Source: Umezawaea beigongshangensis
GTDB lineage: Bacteria > Actinomycetota > Actinomycetes > Mycobacteriales > Pseudonocardiaceae
Direction: 5' to 3'
Assembly (NCBI RefSeq): GCF_016464305.1
Contig: NZ_JAEIOJ010000017.1
Coordinates: forward strand, 19,901 to 83,900
Length of the DNA: 64,000 bases
In this document: positions 25,780 through 37,668 of the stretch, in pieces
Layout of the letters: each line of letters begins with the position of its first letter
Numbering within the stretch: the stretch's first letter is position 1
Notes under the pieces: model-generated
Told to the model about the DNA's origin: nothing
The model's input: the letters and a program-made list of their open reading frames with translations, nothing else
Database searches by the model: none
Made by a program: the position numbers and the translations under genes

Positions 25780-27341
25780 TGCCCCTGACGTTCTCCGCCG
25801 CCGAGGACTGGCGCAACCCCCTGCGCGACCCGCGCGACAAGCGCCTGCCGCGCATCGCGGGACCGTGCGGTCTGGTGATCTTCGGTGTGACGGGTGACCT
25901 GTCGCGCAAGAAGCTCATGCCGGCGATCTACGACCTCGCCAACCGCGGGCTGCTGCCGCCGGGCTTCGGGCTCGTCGGCTTCGCCCGCCGCGACTGGGCC
26001 GACCAGGACTTCATGGAGGTGGTGTACGAGGCGGTCAAGGAGCACGCCCGCACGCCGTTCCGGCAGTCCGTGTGGGACCGGCTCGCCGAGGGCATCCGCT
26101 TCGTGCAGGGCAGCTTCGACGACGACGCGGCGTTCGACTCGCTCGCCGAGACCGTCGCCGACCTGGACCGCGAGCGCGGCACGGGCGGCAACCACGCGTT
26201 CTACCTGTCGGTGCCGCCCAGCGCGTTCCCGACCGTGGTGAACCAGCTCAAGCGGTCCGGCCTGGCGACCCCTCCCGAGGACGTCCCCGGTCAGTGGCGC
26301 CGGGTCGTCATCGAGAAGCCGTTCGGCCACGACCTCGCCTCCGCCAAGGAGCTGAACAAGGTCGTCAACGACGTCTTCCCCGAGGAGTCGGTGTTCCGCA
26401 TCGACCACTACCTCGGCAAGGAGACGGTCCAGAACATCCTGGCGCTGCGGTTCGCGAACCAGCTCTACGAGCCCATCTGGAACGCGAACTACGTCGACCA
26501 CGTGCAGATCACCATGGCCGAGGACATCGGCCTGGGCGGTCGTGCCGGGTACTACGACGGCATCGGCGCCGCGCGCGACGTCATCCAGAACCACCTGCTC
26601 CAGCTGCTGGCGCTGATCGCGATGGAGGAGCCCGTCTCCTTCCGTCCGGCGGACCTGCGCGCGGAGAAGGTGAAGATCCTCTCGGCGACGCGGCCCACCG
26701 AGCCGTTCGAGGAGACCAGCTCGCGCGGTCAGTACTCGGGTGGCTGGCAGGGTGGCAAGAAGGTGCCCGGCCTGCTGGAGGAGGGCGGCTTCTCGCCCGA
26801 CTCGAACACCGAGACGTTCGCCGCCATCACCGCCGAGGTGAACACGCGGCGCTGGGCGGGTGTGCCGTTCTACCTGCGCACCGGCAAGCGCCTGGGCCGC
26901 CGCGTCACCGAGGTGGCGGTGATCTTCAAGCGCGCGCCGCACCTGCCGTTCGACGACACCGCGACCGAGGAGCTCGGCCAGAACGCGCTCGTCGTGCGCG
27001 TGCAGCCGGACGAGGGCGTCACCATCAGGTTCGGGTCGAAGGTGCCCGGCAACACGATGGAGGTCCGGGACGTCACGATGGACTTCGGCTACGGCCACGC
27101 GTTCACCGAGTCGTCCCCCGAGGCGTACGAGCGTCTCCTGCTGGACGTGCTGCTCGGCGAGCCCTCGCTGTTCCCGAAGAACGACGAGGTCGAGCTGTCC
27201 TGGGAGATCCTCGACCCGGTGCTGGAGCAGTGGGGCAGGGGCGACGCCCCGCCGCTGGAGAAGTACAAGGCCGGTTCTTGGGGACCCGCGTCCTCCGCGG
27301 AGATGCTCGGCCGGACCGGCCGTCACTGGAGGCGACCGTGA
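25779..27341 (+). CDS. zwf: Glucose-6-phosphate 1-dehydrogenase
   Basis: First step of the oxidative branch: glucose 6-phosphate plus NADP to 6-phosphogluconolactone and NADPH. The 520 residues include the coenzyme loop FGVTGDLSRKKLMPAIYDL, FRIDHYLGKETVQNIL with the catalytic histidine region, and EKPFGHDL. The ATG shares its A with the pgi stop (TGATG), giving tight coupling. OpcA, encoded next, assembles or activates this enzyme in actinobacteria. Confidence 0.98.
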   Translation: MPLTFSAAEDWRNPLRDPRDKRLPRIAGPCGLVIFGVTGDLSRKKLMPAIYDLANRGLLPPGFGLVGFARRDWADQDFMEVVYEAVKEHARTPFRQSVWDRLAEGIRFVQGSFDDDAAFDSLAETVADLDRERGTGGNHAFYLSVPPSAFPTVVNQLKRSGLATPPEDVPGQWRRVVIEKPFGHDLASAKELNKVVNDVFPEESVFRIDHYLGKETVQNILALRFANQLYEPIWNANYVDHVQITMAEDIGLGGRAGYYDGIGAARDVIQNHLLQLLALIAMEEPVSFRPADLRAEKVKILSATRPTEPFEETSSRGQYSGGWQGGKKVPGLLEEGGFSPDSNTETFAAITAEVNTRRWAGVPFYLRTGKRLGRRVTEVAVIFKRAPHLPFDDTATEELGQNALVVRVQPDEGVTIRFGSKVPGNTMEVRDVTMDFGYGHAFTESSPEAYERLLLDVLLGEPSLFPKNDEVELSWEILDPVLEQWGRGDAPPLEKYKAGSWGPASSAEMLGRTGRHWRRP

Positions 27342-28303
27342 TCATCGATCTTCCTTCCACCACCACCTCGCGCATCAACAGCAAGCTGGTGCACCTGCGC
27401 GAGGAGGGCGGCGCGGTCACCCTGGGGCGCGTGCTGAACCTGGTCATCGTGACCGAGGACGGCGAGCGCACCGAGGAGGCCGTGGACGCGGCCAACGACG
27501 CCAGCCGCGAGCACCCCTGCCGGGTGATCGTGGTGGCCAGGGGCGCCCGCCAGGCCGCTCCCCGGCTCGACGCGCAGATCCGCGTCGGCGGTGACGCCGG
27601 CGCCAGCGAGGTCATCGTGCTGCGCATCTACGGCGAGCTGGCCGAGGAGGGCGCGAGCTGCGTCATCCCGCTGCTGCTGCCCGACACCCCCGTGGTGGCG
27701 TGGTGGCCGTTCGAGGCGCCGAAGGTGCCCGCCGAGGACCCGATCGGTCAGCTCGCGCAGCGCCGGATCACCGACGCCGCGTCCGAGCAGGACCCGATCA
27801 AGGCCCTGGAGCAGCGTCGTGCGGGCTACACGCCCGGTGACACCGACCTGGCGTGGACGCGGCTCACGACGTGGCGGGCCATGCTCGCCGCGGCGCTGGA
27901 CCTGCCGCCCCACGAGCGGGTCACCGCGGCCAGGGTCACCGGTGCGGCGGACTCGCCGTCCACCGACCTGCTGGCCGCGTGGTTCGCCGCGTACCTCGAC
28001 ATCGAGGTCAGCAGGGCGACCGCCAAGTTCAGCCAGGGCATGGTGGACGTGCACCTGAGCCGTCCGTCCGGCCCGGTCGACCTGGCGCGTCCGGACGGCA
28101 AGGTCGGCACGCTGACCCAGCAGGGGCAGCCGCCGCGCCGGGTGGCGCTGCAACGCCGCGAGGTGCGGGACTGCCTGTCCGAGGAGCTGCGCAGGCTCGA
28201 CCCGGACGAGGTCTACGAGGAGGCGCTGAAGGCCCTGGGCAAGATCGTCCGGGTCGACACCGCCTCCGCCGAGGCGCAGGAGCCGGCGGAGGCCGGGTCG
28301 TGA
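27338..28303 (+). CDS. opcA: Glucose-6-phosphate dehydrogenase assembly protein OpcA
   Basis: A 321-residue protein that helps glucose-6-phosphate dehydrogenase to its active oligomer, known from cyanobacteria and actinobacteria. LREEGGAVTLGRVLNLVIVTED, REHPCRVIVVARG and LLLPDTPVVAWWPFEAP are family regions. GTG 27338 overlaps the zwf stop, and its own stop overlaps pgl (both GTGA). Such strict coupling supports equal production with Zwf. Confidence 0.96.
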   Translation: MIIDLPSTTTSRINSKLVHLREEGGAVTLGRVLNLVIVTEDGERTEEAVDAANDASREHPCRVIVVARGARQAAPRLDAQIRVGGDAGASEVIVLRIYGELAEEGASCVIPLLLPDTPVVAWWPFEAPKVPAEDPIGQLAQRRITDAASEQDPIKALEQRRAGYTPGDTDLAWTRLTTWRAMLAAALDLPPHERVTAARVTGAADSPSTDLLAAWFAAYLDIEVSRATAKFSQGMVDVHLSRPSGPVDLARPDGKVGTLTQQGQPPRRVALQRREVRDCLSEELRRLDPDEVYEEALKALGKIVRVDTASAEAQEPAEAGS

Positions 28304-29079
28304 CCGAGGCCCAGGTGGTCGTGCACCACGGCGGTGACGTGCTGGCCGCGGCCACCGCCGCACGGCTCGTGACCAGGATCGTCGACGCGCAGTCCGCTCG
28401 CGGGTGGGCGTCGGTGGTGCTGACCGGTGGCCGCACCGGCACGGCCGTGCTGGAGCAGTTGCGGGCCAGCCCGGCGCGGGACGCGATCGACTGGGGCCGG
28501 GTCGACCTGTACTGGGGCGACGAGCGCTTCCTCCCCGCGGGGGACCCGGAGCGCAACGAGACCCAGGCGCGGGCCGCGCTGCTGGACCACGTGCCGGTCG
28601 ACCCGGCGCGGGTGCACGCGGTGGAGCCGTCCGACGGCAGGTTCGGCGACGACCCGGAGGCCGCGGCGGACGCCTACGCCGACGTGCTCGCCGCCGCCGC
28701 GCAGCCGGAGGACCACGGCGCCGTCCCGACGTTCGACGTGCTGATGCTGGGGGTGGGCGAGGAGGGGCACGTGGCCTCGATCTTCCCGTCCTCCCCCGCG
28801 GTGTACGAGCAGGAGCGGACGGTCGTGGCGGTGCGCAACTGCCCGAAGCCGCCGCCGACCAGGGTGAGCATGACCCTGCCGGCGATCCGGCGTGCCCGCG
28901 AGGTGTGGTTGATGACCACGGGTGAGGCCAAGGCCGCCGCGGTGGCCCTGGCGCTCACCGGAGCGGGCGAGGTCTCCCTGCCCGCGGCGGGCGCACGGGG
29001 TCTCCGCCGCTCGCTGTGGCTGCTGGACCGGGCCGCCGCGGCGAAGGTGCCCACGCTGTTCGCACCTCCCACGGCGTAG
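28300..29079 (+). CDS. pgl: 6-Phosphogluconolactonase
   Basis: Hydrolyses 6-phosphogluconolactone to 6-phosphogluconate, the step after Zwf. The 259-residue protein of the SugB/NagB fold has SVVLTGGRTGTAVLEQL for the phosphate, VDLYWGDERFLPAGDPERNETQ and DVLMLGVGEEGHVASIFP with the catalytic region. It is last in the pentose-phosphate operon, which ends in a strong hairpin 16 bp later. A gene for 6-phosphogluconate dehydrogenase is not in this window. Confidence 0.96.
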   Translation: MTEAQVVVHHGGDVLAAATAARLVTRIVDAQSARGWASVVLTGGRTGTAVLEQLRASPARDAIDWGRVDLYWGDERFLPAGDPERNETQARAALLDHVPVDPARVHAVEPSDGRFGDDPEAAADAYADVLAAAAQPEDHGAVPTFDVLMLGVGEEGHVASIFPSSPAVYEQERTVVAVRNCPKPPPTRVSMTLPAIRRAREVWLMTTGEAKAAAVALALTGAGEVSLPAAGARGLRRSLWLLDRAAAAKVPTLFAPPTA

Positions 29080-29094
29080 TCCGTCGTTCTGCCC

Positions 29095-29131
29095 GTCGAG
29101 GCCGTCTCCGCACCGCGGAGGCGGCCTCGAC
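29095..29131 (+). terminator. Terminator of the pentose-phosphate operon
   Basis: A 17-bp inverted repeat (29095-29111 with 29115-29131, one mismatch) around an ACC loop lies directly after pgl. Confidence 0.8.
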
Positions 29132-29148
29132 CGCGTCGAGGCCCGCTC

Positions 29149-29161
29149 GAACGCTCCACCC
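29149..29161 (-). repeat. Single degenerate core of the 22-bp repeat family
   Basis: GAACGCTCCACCC differs by one base from the minus-strand core GAACGCTCCACTC of the arrays at 5.4 and 6.4 kb. It lies 18 bp after the pgl terminator. There is no second unit beside it. Confidence 0.6.
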
Positions 29162-29279
29162 GCGGCATGTGCTCGCGCACATTTGTGCCGCGTTCTGGTT
29201 CGGAAGCGTCCCGTGGGCGGGTTCGCGGTGTCTCGACCAGTGACGGGGCACGTGAGGTGCGCCGGTGGGAGGGGCGGCC

Positions 29280-30536
29280 ATGTCAACCGCGACATCTGCG
29301 AAGTACGGTGACGACCGGCGAGTGGCGGGGCGAGCTGGAGGTCCGAGCGAGGTGGTGGGCGGCCCGTCGAGCCTGTCCGCCGAACGCGTCGCCGCGGCCA
29401 CCGGGCGGCGGTGGGCGAGGCTCGGGCGGTTCCGGCACGTGGCGGTGGACGTCGCGGCCATCGGCATCGCCGCGCTGGACGTGTGGCTGCGGGTGCTGAC
29501 CGACGTCCCCGTGCAGCCCTACAACTGGGCGGTGTCGATCACCGCCGTCGTCGCGCTCGTGCTGCGGCGGCGCTTCCCGTTCGCGGTGCTGCTGCTGACC
29601 GTCCCCGGCTTCCTGCTGGGCTGGGCGCAGCTCGCGGCCATGATCGCGCTGGGCACGGTCGCGCGCAGGCAGCTCCTGGGCGTGCGGACCCTCGTCGGCG
29701 CCGCCCTGGTGTGGTTCTGCCGGTTCTTCCTGTGGCCGGTGGAGGAGTTCACCGCCCTGCCCTGGCAGGGACACCTGCACAACGCGATCTACGGGTGCAT
29801 CGTGGCCGGGATGCCCGTGGCGATCGGCCTGCTCGCCGCGGTGCGCGAGCAGCTGTCGGCGCACATCGCCGAGCTGGCGGCCAGCCGCGAGCGGGAGCAG
29901 CGGCTCCAGGCGCACGCGGTCCGGGCCGACGAGCGCGCCCGCCTCGCCCGCGAGATGCACGACGTCGTGTCGCACCAGGTGAGCCTGATCGCCCTGCAGG
30001 CCGGGGCGCTGCGGTTCTCCACGACCGAGCCCGCGGCCAAGCAGGTGGCCGGCACGATCCGCACGCTGAGCACCCGCACGCTCGACGAGCTGCGCCAGCT
30101 CGTCAGCGTGCTGCGCACGACCGCGGGCGACGACTCGCCCCAGCCAGGCGTCGGGGAGCTGCCGCAGCTCGTCGCCGCCGCCGGACTGCCGGTGTCGCTG
30201 ACCGTGCGGGGTCCACTGGGCGAACTGCCGGGCGCGATCTCCGGCGCCGCGTACCGCACCGTCCAGGAGGCTCTGACGAACATCCGCAAGCACGCCCCCG
30301 GCTCGGCGGTGGCGGTGCGGGTGGCCGTGGAGGAGGAGACGCTGCGGGTCGAGGTGCAGAACGGGGCTCCGGGCAGCGCGGTCTCCGCTCCGCTGCCCGG
30401 CGGCGGGCACGGCCTGGTGGGGCTGCGGGAGCGGGCCGCGCTGCTGGACGGCGCGTTCGAGGCGGGCCGCACCGAGGACGGGGGCTTCCTGGTGCGCGTG
30501 ACGATCCCGCTGCCCGCCGCGGACCGCGGGCGCTGA
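29280..30536 (+). CDS. Two-component sensor histidine kinase, NarL-partner type, orphan
   Basis: A 418-residue kinase. After about 65 variable residues come four to five helices (about 65-200), then a coiled-coil linker. The HisKA_3 box ERARLAREMHDVVSHQVSLIALQAGALR carries the phospho-acceptor histidine. A compact ATPase domain follows with VQEALTNIRKHAPGSAVAV and GGGHGLVGLRERAALLDG. Kinases of this type normally pair with a NarL/LuxR-type response regulator. None is adjacent, so the partner is encoded elsewhere. GGGAGGGG lies 5 nt before ATG 29280. Confidence 0.92.
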   Translation: MSTATSAKYGDDRRVAGRAGGPSEVVGGPSSLSAERVAAATGRRWARLGRFRHVAVDVAAIGIAALDVWLRVLTDVPVQPYNWAVSITAVVALVLRRRFPFAVLLLTVPGFLLGWAQLAAMIALGTVARRQLLGVRTLVGAALVWFCRFFLWPVEEFTALPWQGHLHNAIYGCIVAGMPVAIGLLAAVREQLSAHIAELAASREREQRLQAHAVRADERARLAREMHDVVSHQVSLIALQAGALRFSTTEPAAKQVAGTIRTLSTRTLDELRQLVSVLRTTAGDDSPQPGVGELPQLVAAAGLPVSLTVRGPLGELPGAISGAAYRTVQEALTNIRKHAPGSAVAVRVAVEEETLRVEVQNGAPGSAVSAPLPGGGHGLVGLRERAALLDGAFEAGRTEDGGFLVRVTIPLPAADRGR

Positions 30537-30550
30537 CCACCCCGGACGCA

Positions 30551-30594
30551 CCGGAGGCCCGGTGCTCACCCCGAGGTGAGCGCCGGGCCTCCGG
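30551..30594. terminator. Long bidirectional terminator
   Basis: A 20-bp stem (30551-30570 with 30575-30594, one G-T pair) with loop CCGA separates the convergent kinase and rbpA genes. Confidence 0.85.
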
Positions 30595-30612
30595 TCGTGC
30601 GAGGGTCCGCAG

Positions 30613-30957
30613 CTACGGCACCTCGCGCTGCCTGCGCAGCTTCGTCAGCGCTTCTTCGAGAATCGCCTCGCCGTCCGCGTCGGAGCGCCGCTCCTTCACG
30701 TAGGCCAGGTGCGTCTTGTACGGCTCGTTGCGCGGAGGCGCGGGCGGGGCCTGCTCGTCCCGTCCGGCGGGAAGCCCGCACCGCGGGCAGTCCCACATCT
30801 CCGGCAGCTCCGCCTCGACCGCGAAGGACGGGCGCGATTCGTGCCCGTTCGCGCACCAGTACGACACCCGACGCCGGGGCGCGGACTCGCCGCGCTCCGA
30901 TTCGCCCATCGGGCCTGCGCCGACGCGGGTACCGCGAATCGCGTTACCACCAGCCAT
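30613..30957 (-). CDS. rbpA: RNA polymerase-binding protein RbpA
   Basis: An actinobacterial RNA polymerase factor that binds the principal sigma factor and stabilises the open complex. The 114 residues hold the core VSYWCANGHESRPSFAVEAELPEMWDCPRCGLPAG with zinc-type cysteines. The basic linker and sigma-interacting helix EPYKTHLAYVKERRSDADGEAILEEAL are also present. Its place downstream of secG is the standard one. The start at ATG 30957 gives the usual N-terminus MAGGNAIRG. Confidence 0.97.
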   Translation of the reverse strand: MAGGNAIRGTRVGAGPMGESERGESAPRRRVSYWCANGHESRPSFAVEAELPEMWDCPRCGLPAGRDEQAPPAPPRNEPYKTHLAYVKERRSDADGEAILEEALTKLRRQREVP

Positions 30958-30996
30958 CGACCCCTACACCCCTCAAAGTGGTTGCCCCAAGCGATC

Positions 30997-31022
30997 GGCC
31001 GGCGGTCGCCCGCCGTCCGGCC
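30997..31022 (-). terminator. Hairpin between secG and rbpA
   Basis: GGCCGGCGG at 30997-31005 pairs with CCGCCGTCCGGCC at 31010-31022 (one bulged T) downstream of secG. It may end the secG transcript or attenuate read-through into rbpA. Confidence 0.5.
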
Positions 31023-31063
31023 ACTTCTGCCTGTGCCAGATCGACCGGCCAGGGCCAACTGGG

Positions 31064-31297
31064 TCAGTTGACCTTGACCAGCAGCCCGATCCCCACGATG
31101 GCGATGATCCAGATCGCACCGACGAACAGCGTCAGGCGGTCCAGGTTCTTCTCCACGACGCTGGAACCGGACAGACTCGACTGCATACCGCCGCCGAACA
31201 GCGAGGACAAGCCGCCTCCCCGACCGCGGTGCAGCAGCACGAGCAGCACGAGCAGCAGGCTGGAGACGATCAACAGGATCTGCAGGAACAGGATCAT
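31064..31297 (-). CDS. secG: Preprotein translocase subunit SecG
   Basis: Small membrane subunit of the SecYEG channel, 77 residues with two helices (FLQILLIVSSLLLVLLVLLH and LFVGAIWIIAIVGIGLLVKV). The conserved loop RGGGLSSLFGGGMQSSL lies between them. AGGAAG stands just before ATG 31297. It follows tpiA, as in most actinobacteria, with an 86-bp gap containing a possible own promoter. Confidence 0.95.
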   Translation of the reverse strand: MILFLQILLIVSSLLLVLLVLLHRGRGGGLSSLFGGGMQSSLSGSSVVEKNLDRLTLFVGAIWIIAIVGIGLLVKVN

Positions 31298-31328
31298 TTC
31301 TTCCTCGCTGTCAGGCAGTCGACGCCAC

Positions 31329-31352
31329 AGAGTACCGGTTCGGCTGCCGAAC
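31329..31352 (-). promoter_or_regulatory. Possible secG promoter with palindrome
   Basis: The palindrome GTTCGGC-T-GCCGAAC (31338-31352) lies beside a minus-strand TACTCT (31334-31329) that could be a -10 element for secG. The same palindrome could instead be a weak tpiA terminator. Confidence 0.35.
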
Positions 31353-31383
31353 GTGGACCACGATGTGGGTAGTAGTTGGACGA

Positions 31384-32172
31384 TCAGGGAAGGGGACCAC
31401 CGGCGGCCAGCGCGCACAGCTTCGCGAACTCGGCCGCGTCGAGACTCGCGCCTCCGACGAGAGCGCCGTCCACGTCGGGCTGCGCCACCAGCTCGGCGAC
31501 GTTGCCGGACTTGACCGACCCGCCGTAGAGCACGCGCACCGCCGAGGCGACGTCCTCGCCGTACTTCTCGGCGAGCGTGGCACGGATCGCCGCGCACACC
31601 TCCTGGGCGTCGGCCGCTCCGGCCACCCGGCCGGTGCCGATCGCCCAGACCGGCTCGTAGGCCACGACCACGTCGGCCACCCGCTCCGCCGTGAGGCCCT
31701 TGAGCCCCGCGACGAGCTGAGCGGTGACGTGGGCGACGTGCTCACCGGCCTCGCGGACGGCGAGCTGCTCCCCCACGCACAGGATCGGCCTGATCCCGTG
31801 CTTCAGGGCGGTGCGGACCTTGCGGTTCACGAGGGCGTCGTCCTCGTGGTGGTGCTCCCGCCGCTCCGAGTGCCCGACGACGACCCACGTGCAGCCCAGC
31901 TTCGCGAGCATCGGGCCCGACACCTCACCGGTGTGGGCGCCCGAGTCGTGCTGGGAGACGTCCTGCGCGCCGTAGGTGATCAGGAGCTTGTCGCCGTCGG
32001 TCAGCGTCTGCACGCTGCGGATGTCGGTGAACGGCGGCAGCACGGCCACGTCCACCTTCGCGAAGTACTTCTCCGGCAGCGAGAACGCGATCTTCTGGAC
32101 GAGCGCGATGGCCTCGAAGTGGTTGAGGTTCATCTTCCAGTTGCCCGCGATCAGCGGCGTGCGCGCCGCCAT
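31384..32172 (-). CDS. tpiA: Triosephosphate isomerase
   Basis: Interconverts dihydroxyacetone phosphate and glyceraldehyde 3-phosphate. The 262 residues carry [31 protein letters not shown] with the electrophilic histidine, [16 protein letters not shown] with the catalytic glutamate and loop 6, and [17 protein letters not shown]. Its ATG shares one base with the pgk stop. It is the third gene of gap-pgk-tpiA. Confidence 0.98.
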   Translation of the reverse strand: MAARTPLIAGNWKMNLNHFEAIALVQKIAFSLPEKYFAKVDVAVLPPFTDIRSVQTLTDGDKLLITYGAQDVSQHDSGAHTGEVSGPMLAKLGCTWVVVGHSERREHHHEDDALVNRKVRTALKHGIRPILCVGEQLAVREAGEHVAHVTAQLVAGLKGLTAERVADVVVAYEPVWAIGTGRVAGAADAQEVCAAIRATLAEKYGEDVASAVRVLYGGSVKSGNVAELVAQPDVDGALVGGASLDAAEFAKLCALAAGGPLP

Positions 32173-33380
32173 CAGGGGGTCTCCAGGACCGCGACGCCGG
32201 GCAGCTCCTTGCCCTCCAGGTACTCCAGCGACGCGCCGCCGCCGGTGGAGATGTGGGAGAAGCCGTCCTCCGGCAGGCCGAGCGCCCGCACGGCCGCCGC
32301 CGAGTCGCCGCCGCCGACGACGGTGAACGCGTCGCTGGCCACGAGCGCCTCCGCCACGGCACGGGTGCCGCCGGCGAACGCCTCGAACTCGAACACGCCC
32401 ATCGGGCCGTTCCAGAACACGGTCGCCGCGTCGGCGAGCTTGCTCGCGAACAGCTCCCTGGTCCTCGGGCCGATGTCCAGGCCCTCCCGGTCGGCCGGGA
32501 TGGCCGTCGCGTCCACGACCTCGTGCTCGGCGTCGGCCGCGAAGCCGGTGGCCGCGAGGACGTCGACCGGGAGCACCAGCTCGACGCCGCGCTCCTGCGC
32601 CTCGGCGAGGAAGCCGCGGACCTGGTCCAGCTGGTCGGCCTGGAGCAGGGAGTTGCCGACCTCGTGGCCCTGGGCCTTGAGGAAGGTGTAGGCCATGCCG
32701 CCGCCGACGAGGAGCCGGTCGACCTTGCCGAGCAGGTTGGCGATGACACCGAGCTTGTCGGAGACCTTCGCCCCGCCCAGCACGACCACGTAGGGCCGCT
32801 GGAGGTCGTCGGTGAGCTTGCGGAGCACCTCGACCTCGGCGAGCACGAGGCCGCCCGCGTAGTGCGGGAGCTTCGTCGCGACGTCGTAGACCGAGGCCTG
32901 CGCGCGGTGCACGACGCCGAAGCCGTCGGAGACGAACGCGCCGTCCTCACCGGTCAGCGCGACCAGCTCGTCGGCCAGCGCCCCGCGCTGCGCGGCGTCC
33001 TTGCTCGTCTCGCGCGCGTCGAAGCGGATGTTCTCCAGCAGCGCCACGCCGCCGTCGGCCAGCCCCTCGACCACGGACTTCGCGGAGTCGCCCACCACGT
33101 CGGAGGCGAGCGCCACCTCCGTGCCGAGCAGCTCGCCGAGCCGCGCGGCGACCGGGGCGAGGGAGAACTTCGGGTCCGGCTCGCCCTTGGGGCGGCCGAG
33201 GTGCGCCACCACGATCACGCGGGCGCCCGCCTCCGCCAGGGCGGAGAGGGTGGGCACCGACGCGCGCACGCGGCCGTCGTCGGTGATGGTGTCGCCGTCG
33301 AGGGGGACGTTGAGGTCGGCGCGCACGAGCACGCGCCGACCGGACACGCCCTCGGCGAGGAGGTCGCTGAGAGTCTTCAT
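32172..33380 (-). CDS. pgk: Phosphoglycerate kinase
   Basis: Makes ATP from 1,3-bisphosphoglycerate. The 402-residue two-domain protein has [72 protein letters not shown] and the nucleotide-binding [15 protein letters not shown]. It lies 26 bp after gap in the same direction, and its stop overlaps the tpiA start. Confidence 0.98.
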   Translation of the reverse strand: MKTLSDLLAEGVSGRRVLVRADLNVPLDGDTITDDGRVRASVPTLSALAEAGARVIVVAHLGRPKGEPDPKFSLAPVAARLGELLGTEVALASDVVGDSAKSVVEGLADGGVALLENIRFDARETSKDAAQRGALADELVALTGEDGAFVSDGFGVVHRAQASVYDVATKLPHYAGGLVLAEVEVLRKLTDDLQRPYVVVLGGAKVSDKLGVIANLLGKVDRLLVGGGMAYTFLKAQGHEVGNSLLQADQLDQVRGFLAEAQERGVELVLPVDVLAATGFAADAEHEVVDATAIPADREGLDIGPRTRELFASKLADAATVFWNGPMGVFEFEAFAGGTRAVAEALVASDAFTVVGGGDSAAAVRALGLPEDGFSHISTGGGASLEYLEGKELPGVAVLETP

Positions 33381-33406
33381 CGAGTCCCTGATCCTCTGGG
33401 GTGTGC

Positions 33407-35615
<2,209 letters not shown>

Positions 35616-35621
35616 GCGGTC

Positions 35622-35658
35622 GCCGGTGGGCGCGGGAGCGATCCCCGCGCCCACCGGC
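35622..35658. terminator. Bidirectional terminator between hisG-like gene and whiA
   Basis: A perfect 15-bp stem (35622-35636 with 35644-35658) and 7-nt loop separate the two convergent genes. Confidence 0.8.
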
Positions 35659-35665
35659 GGCACCG

Positions 35666-36652
35666 TCAGACCTCGGCCTCCAGCATCTCCGCGGTCACGG
35701 CCGACTCGGTGTCCGGCAGACCCAGCTCCTTGGCGCGCTTGTCCGCCATCGCGAGCAGCCGCCGGATGCGACCGGCGACCGCGTCCTTCGTCATCTGCGG
35801 GTCGGACAGCTGACCCAGCTCCTCCAGGGACGCCTGCCGGTGGGCGAGACGCAGGTGACCGGCGGCCGCCAGGTGGTCCGGCGCCTCCGGGCCGAGGATC
35901 TCCAGCGCGCGGGCCACGCGGGCCGCGGCCGCCACCGCAGCGCGCGCCGAGCGGCGCAGGTTCGCGTCGTCGAAGTTGGCGAGCCGGTTGGCCGTCGCCC
36001 GCACCTCGCGGCGCATCCGGCGCTCCTCCCACGCCATCACGCTGTCGTGCGCACCGAGCCGGGTCAGCATCGCGCCGATCGCGTCGCCGTCCCTTATCAC
36101 CACGCGCTCCGCGCCGCGGACCTCGCGGGACTTCGACTGGATGCCCATCCGGCGCGCAGCGCCCACCAGGGCGAGCGCGGCCTCCGGACCGGGGCAGGTG
36201 ACCTCCATCGACGACGAGCGGCCGGGCTCGGTCAGCGAGCCGTGCGCGAGGAACGCCCCGCGCCACGCCGCCTCGGCGTCGCACACCCCGCCCGACACGA
36301 CGGGGGCCGGCAGGCCGCGCACGGGACGTCCCCGCGGGTCGAGCAGGCCGGTCTGCCTGGCCAGTCCCTCGCCGTCCTTGACCACGCGCACCACGTAGCG
36401 GATGCCCTTGCGCAGGCCGGAGGAGGAGATGGTGAACACCTCCGACTGGTGGCCGTACAGCTCGTGGACGTCCTTGCGCAGGCGGCGGGCGGCGAAGGCC
36501 ATGTCCAGCTCCGCCTCCACCACCACGCGCCCGGCCACGATGTGCAGGCCACCGGCGAAGCGCAGCAGCGACGCCACCTCCGCACGCCGGCAGCAGGTCT
36601 TGGAGACGGCCAAGCGGCTCAGTTCGTCCTTGACCGCCGAGGTCATCGCCAC
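35666..36652 (-). CDS. whiA: Sporulation/cell division regulator WhiA
   Basis: DNA-binding regulator that acts with WhiB to switch growing aerial hyphae to sporulation septation in Streptomyces. The 328-residue protein has an N-terminal LAGLIDADG-like half ([53 protein letters not shown]) and a C-terminal helix-turn-helix ([34 protein letters not shown]). GTG 36652 has GGAGG at 6 nt; ATG 36646, overlapping the yvcK stop as ATGA, is the alternative. Its presence fits a host that differentiates. Confidence 0.97.
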   Translation of the reverse strand: MAMTSAVKDELSRLAVSKTCCRRAEVASLLRFAGGLHIVAGRVVVEAELDMAFAARRLRKDVHELYGHQSEVFTISSSGLRKGIRYVVRVVKDGEGLARQTGLLDPRGRPVRGLPAPVVSGGVCDAEAAWRGAFLAHGSLTEPGRSSSMEVTCPGPEAALALVGAARRMGIQSKSREVRGAERVVIRDGDAIGAMLTRLGAHDSVMAWEERRMRREVRATANRLANFDDANLRRSARAAVAAAARVARALEILGPEAPDHLAAAGHLRLAHRQASLEELGQLSDPQMTKDAVAGRIRRLLAMADKRAKELGLPDTESAVTAEMLEAEV

Positions 36653-37668
36653 GGGTCGCCTCCACTGCTGCTCGAACTCGTTCGGTGTGCCGGGTCCGCC
36701 GCCGGGCGGGACGCGGCGTCCAGCTCGGCGAGCGCGTGGCGGAAGCTCTCCGCCAGCGCCGCGGGATCGTGCCGGTCGGGTGCTCCGTCGGCCGCGATCC
36801 GCGACAGGTGCGGGGCGGCGCCCAGCGCCGCCGCCGCTCTGCGCAGCCGGTCCGGCACGGGCACCGAGTCGGTGTCCGCGATGATCGCGTCCACCTCCAG
36901 GCCCGGTGCGTGCTCGCAGAGTACGTCCAGGTGCCGTTCCGGCGAGAATCCGGCGGTCTCCCCCGGCTGCGGCACGAGGTTGAGCACGACGACCTTGCGC
37001 GCCCTCGTGGTGAGCAGCGCGTCGAGCAGCTCGGGCACCATCAGGTGCGGCAGCACGCTGGTGAACCACGAGCCGGGGCCGAGCAGCACGACGTCCGCGT
37101 CGCGCACCGCCCGCACCGCCTCCGCGCACGCCAGCGGGTGCGGTCCCGCGCCCTTGAGCCTGATCCGCCGCACCAACCCCGGCGTGGTGGCGATGGCCAC
37201 CTGGCCGCGGATGCGGCGCACGGCGTCGATGTCGTCGTCCAGGCCCGTCACGTCGGCCTCGATGTCCAGCGGCTCGGTCGACATCGGCAGCACGCGGCCC
37301 CGCACGCCCAGCAGCCGGCACGCCTCGTCGAGGACGGCCACGGGGTCGCCGAGCTGCTCCAGCAGCCCGGCGAGCACGAGGTTGCCCACGGCGTGCCCGG
37401 CGAGCGCGCCCGTGCCGCCGAAGCGGTGCTGGAACAGCTCGGACCACAGCCGTCCGCCGTCGTCGTTCCCGGCGAGGGCGACCATGGCCTTGCGGAGGTC
37501 GCCCGGCGGGAGCAGGCCCAGTTCGCGACGCAGCCTGCCCGACGACCCCCCGTCGTCGGCCACGGTGACGACGGCGGTGACGTCGGGGGTCATCGTGCGC
37601 AGGGCCGACAGCGTGGCGTGCAGCCCGTGACCACCGCCGAGCGCGACCGCGCGCAGCGGAGCGGTCAC
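36643..37668 (-). CDS. yvcK: YvcK/CofD-like gluconeogenesis factor
   Basis: A 341-residue protein of the CofD/UPF0052 fold that binds nucleotide sugars and is needed for growth on gluconeogenic carbon and for wall synthesis. [18 protein letters not shown] is the glycine-rich start. [34 protein letters not shown] and [20 protein letters not shown] are family motifs. It overlaps rapZ at its start and whiA at its end, the conserved rapZ-yvcK-whiA order of Gram-positive bacteria. Confidence 0.95.
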   Translation of the reverse strand: MTAPLRAVALGGGHGLHATLSALRTMTPDVTAVVTVADDGGSSGRLRRELGLLPPGDLRKAMVALAGNDDGGRLWSELFQHRFGGTGALAGHAVGNLVLAGLLEQLGDPVAVLDEACRLLGVRGRVLPMSTEPLDIEADVTGLDDDIDAVRRIRGQVAIATTPGLVRRIRLKGAGPHPLACAEAVRAVRDADVVLLGPGSWFTSVLPHLMVPELLDALLTTRARKVVVLNLVPQPGETAGFSPERHLDVLCEHAPGLEVDAIIADTDSVPVPDRLRRAAAALGAAPHLSRIAADGAPDRHDPAALAESFRHALAELDAASRPAADPAHRTSSSSSGGDPWR

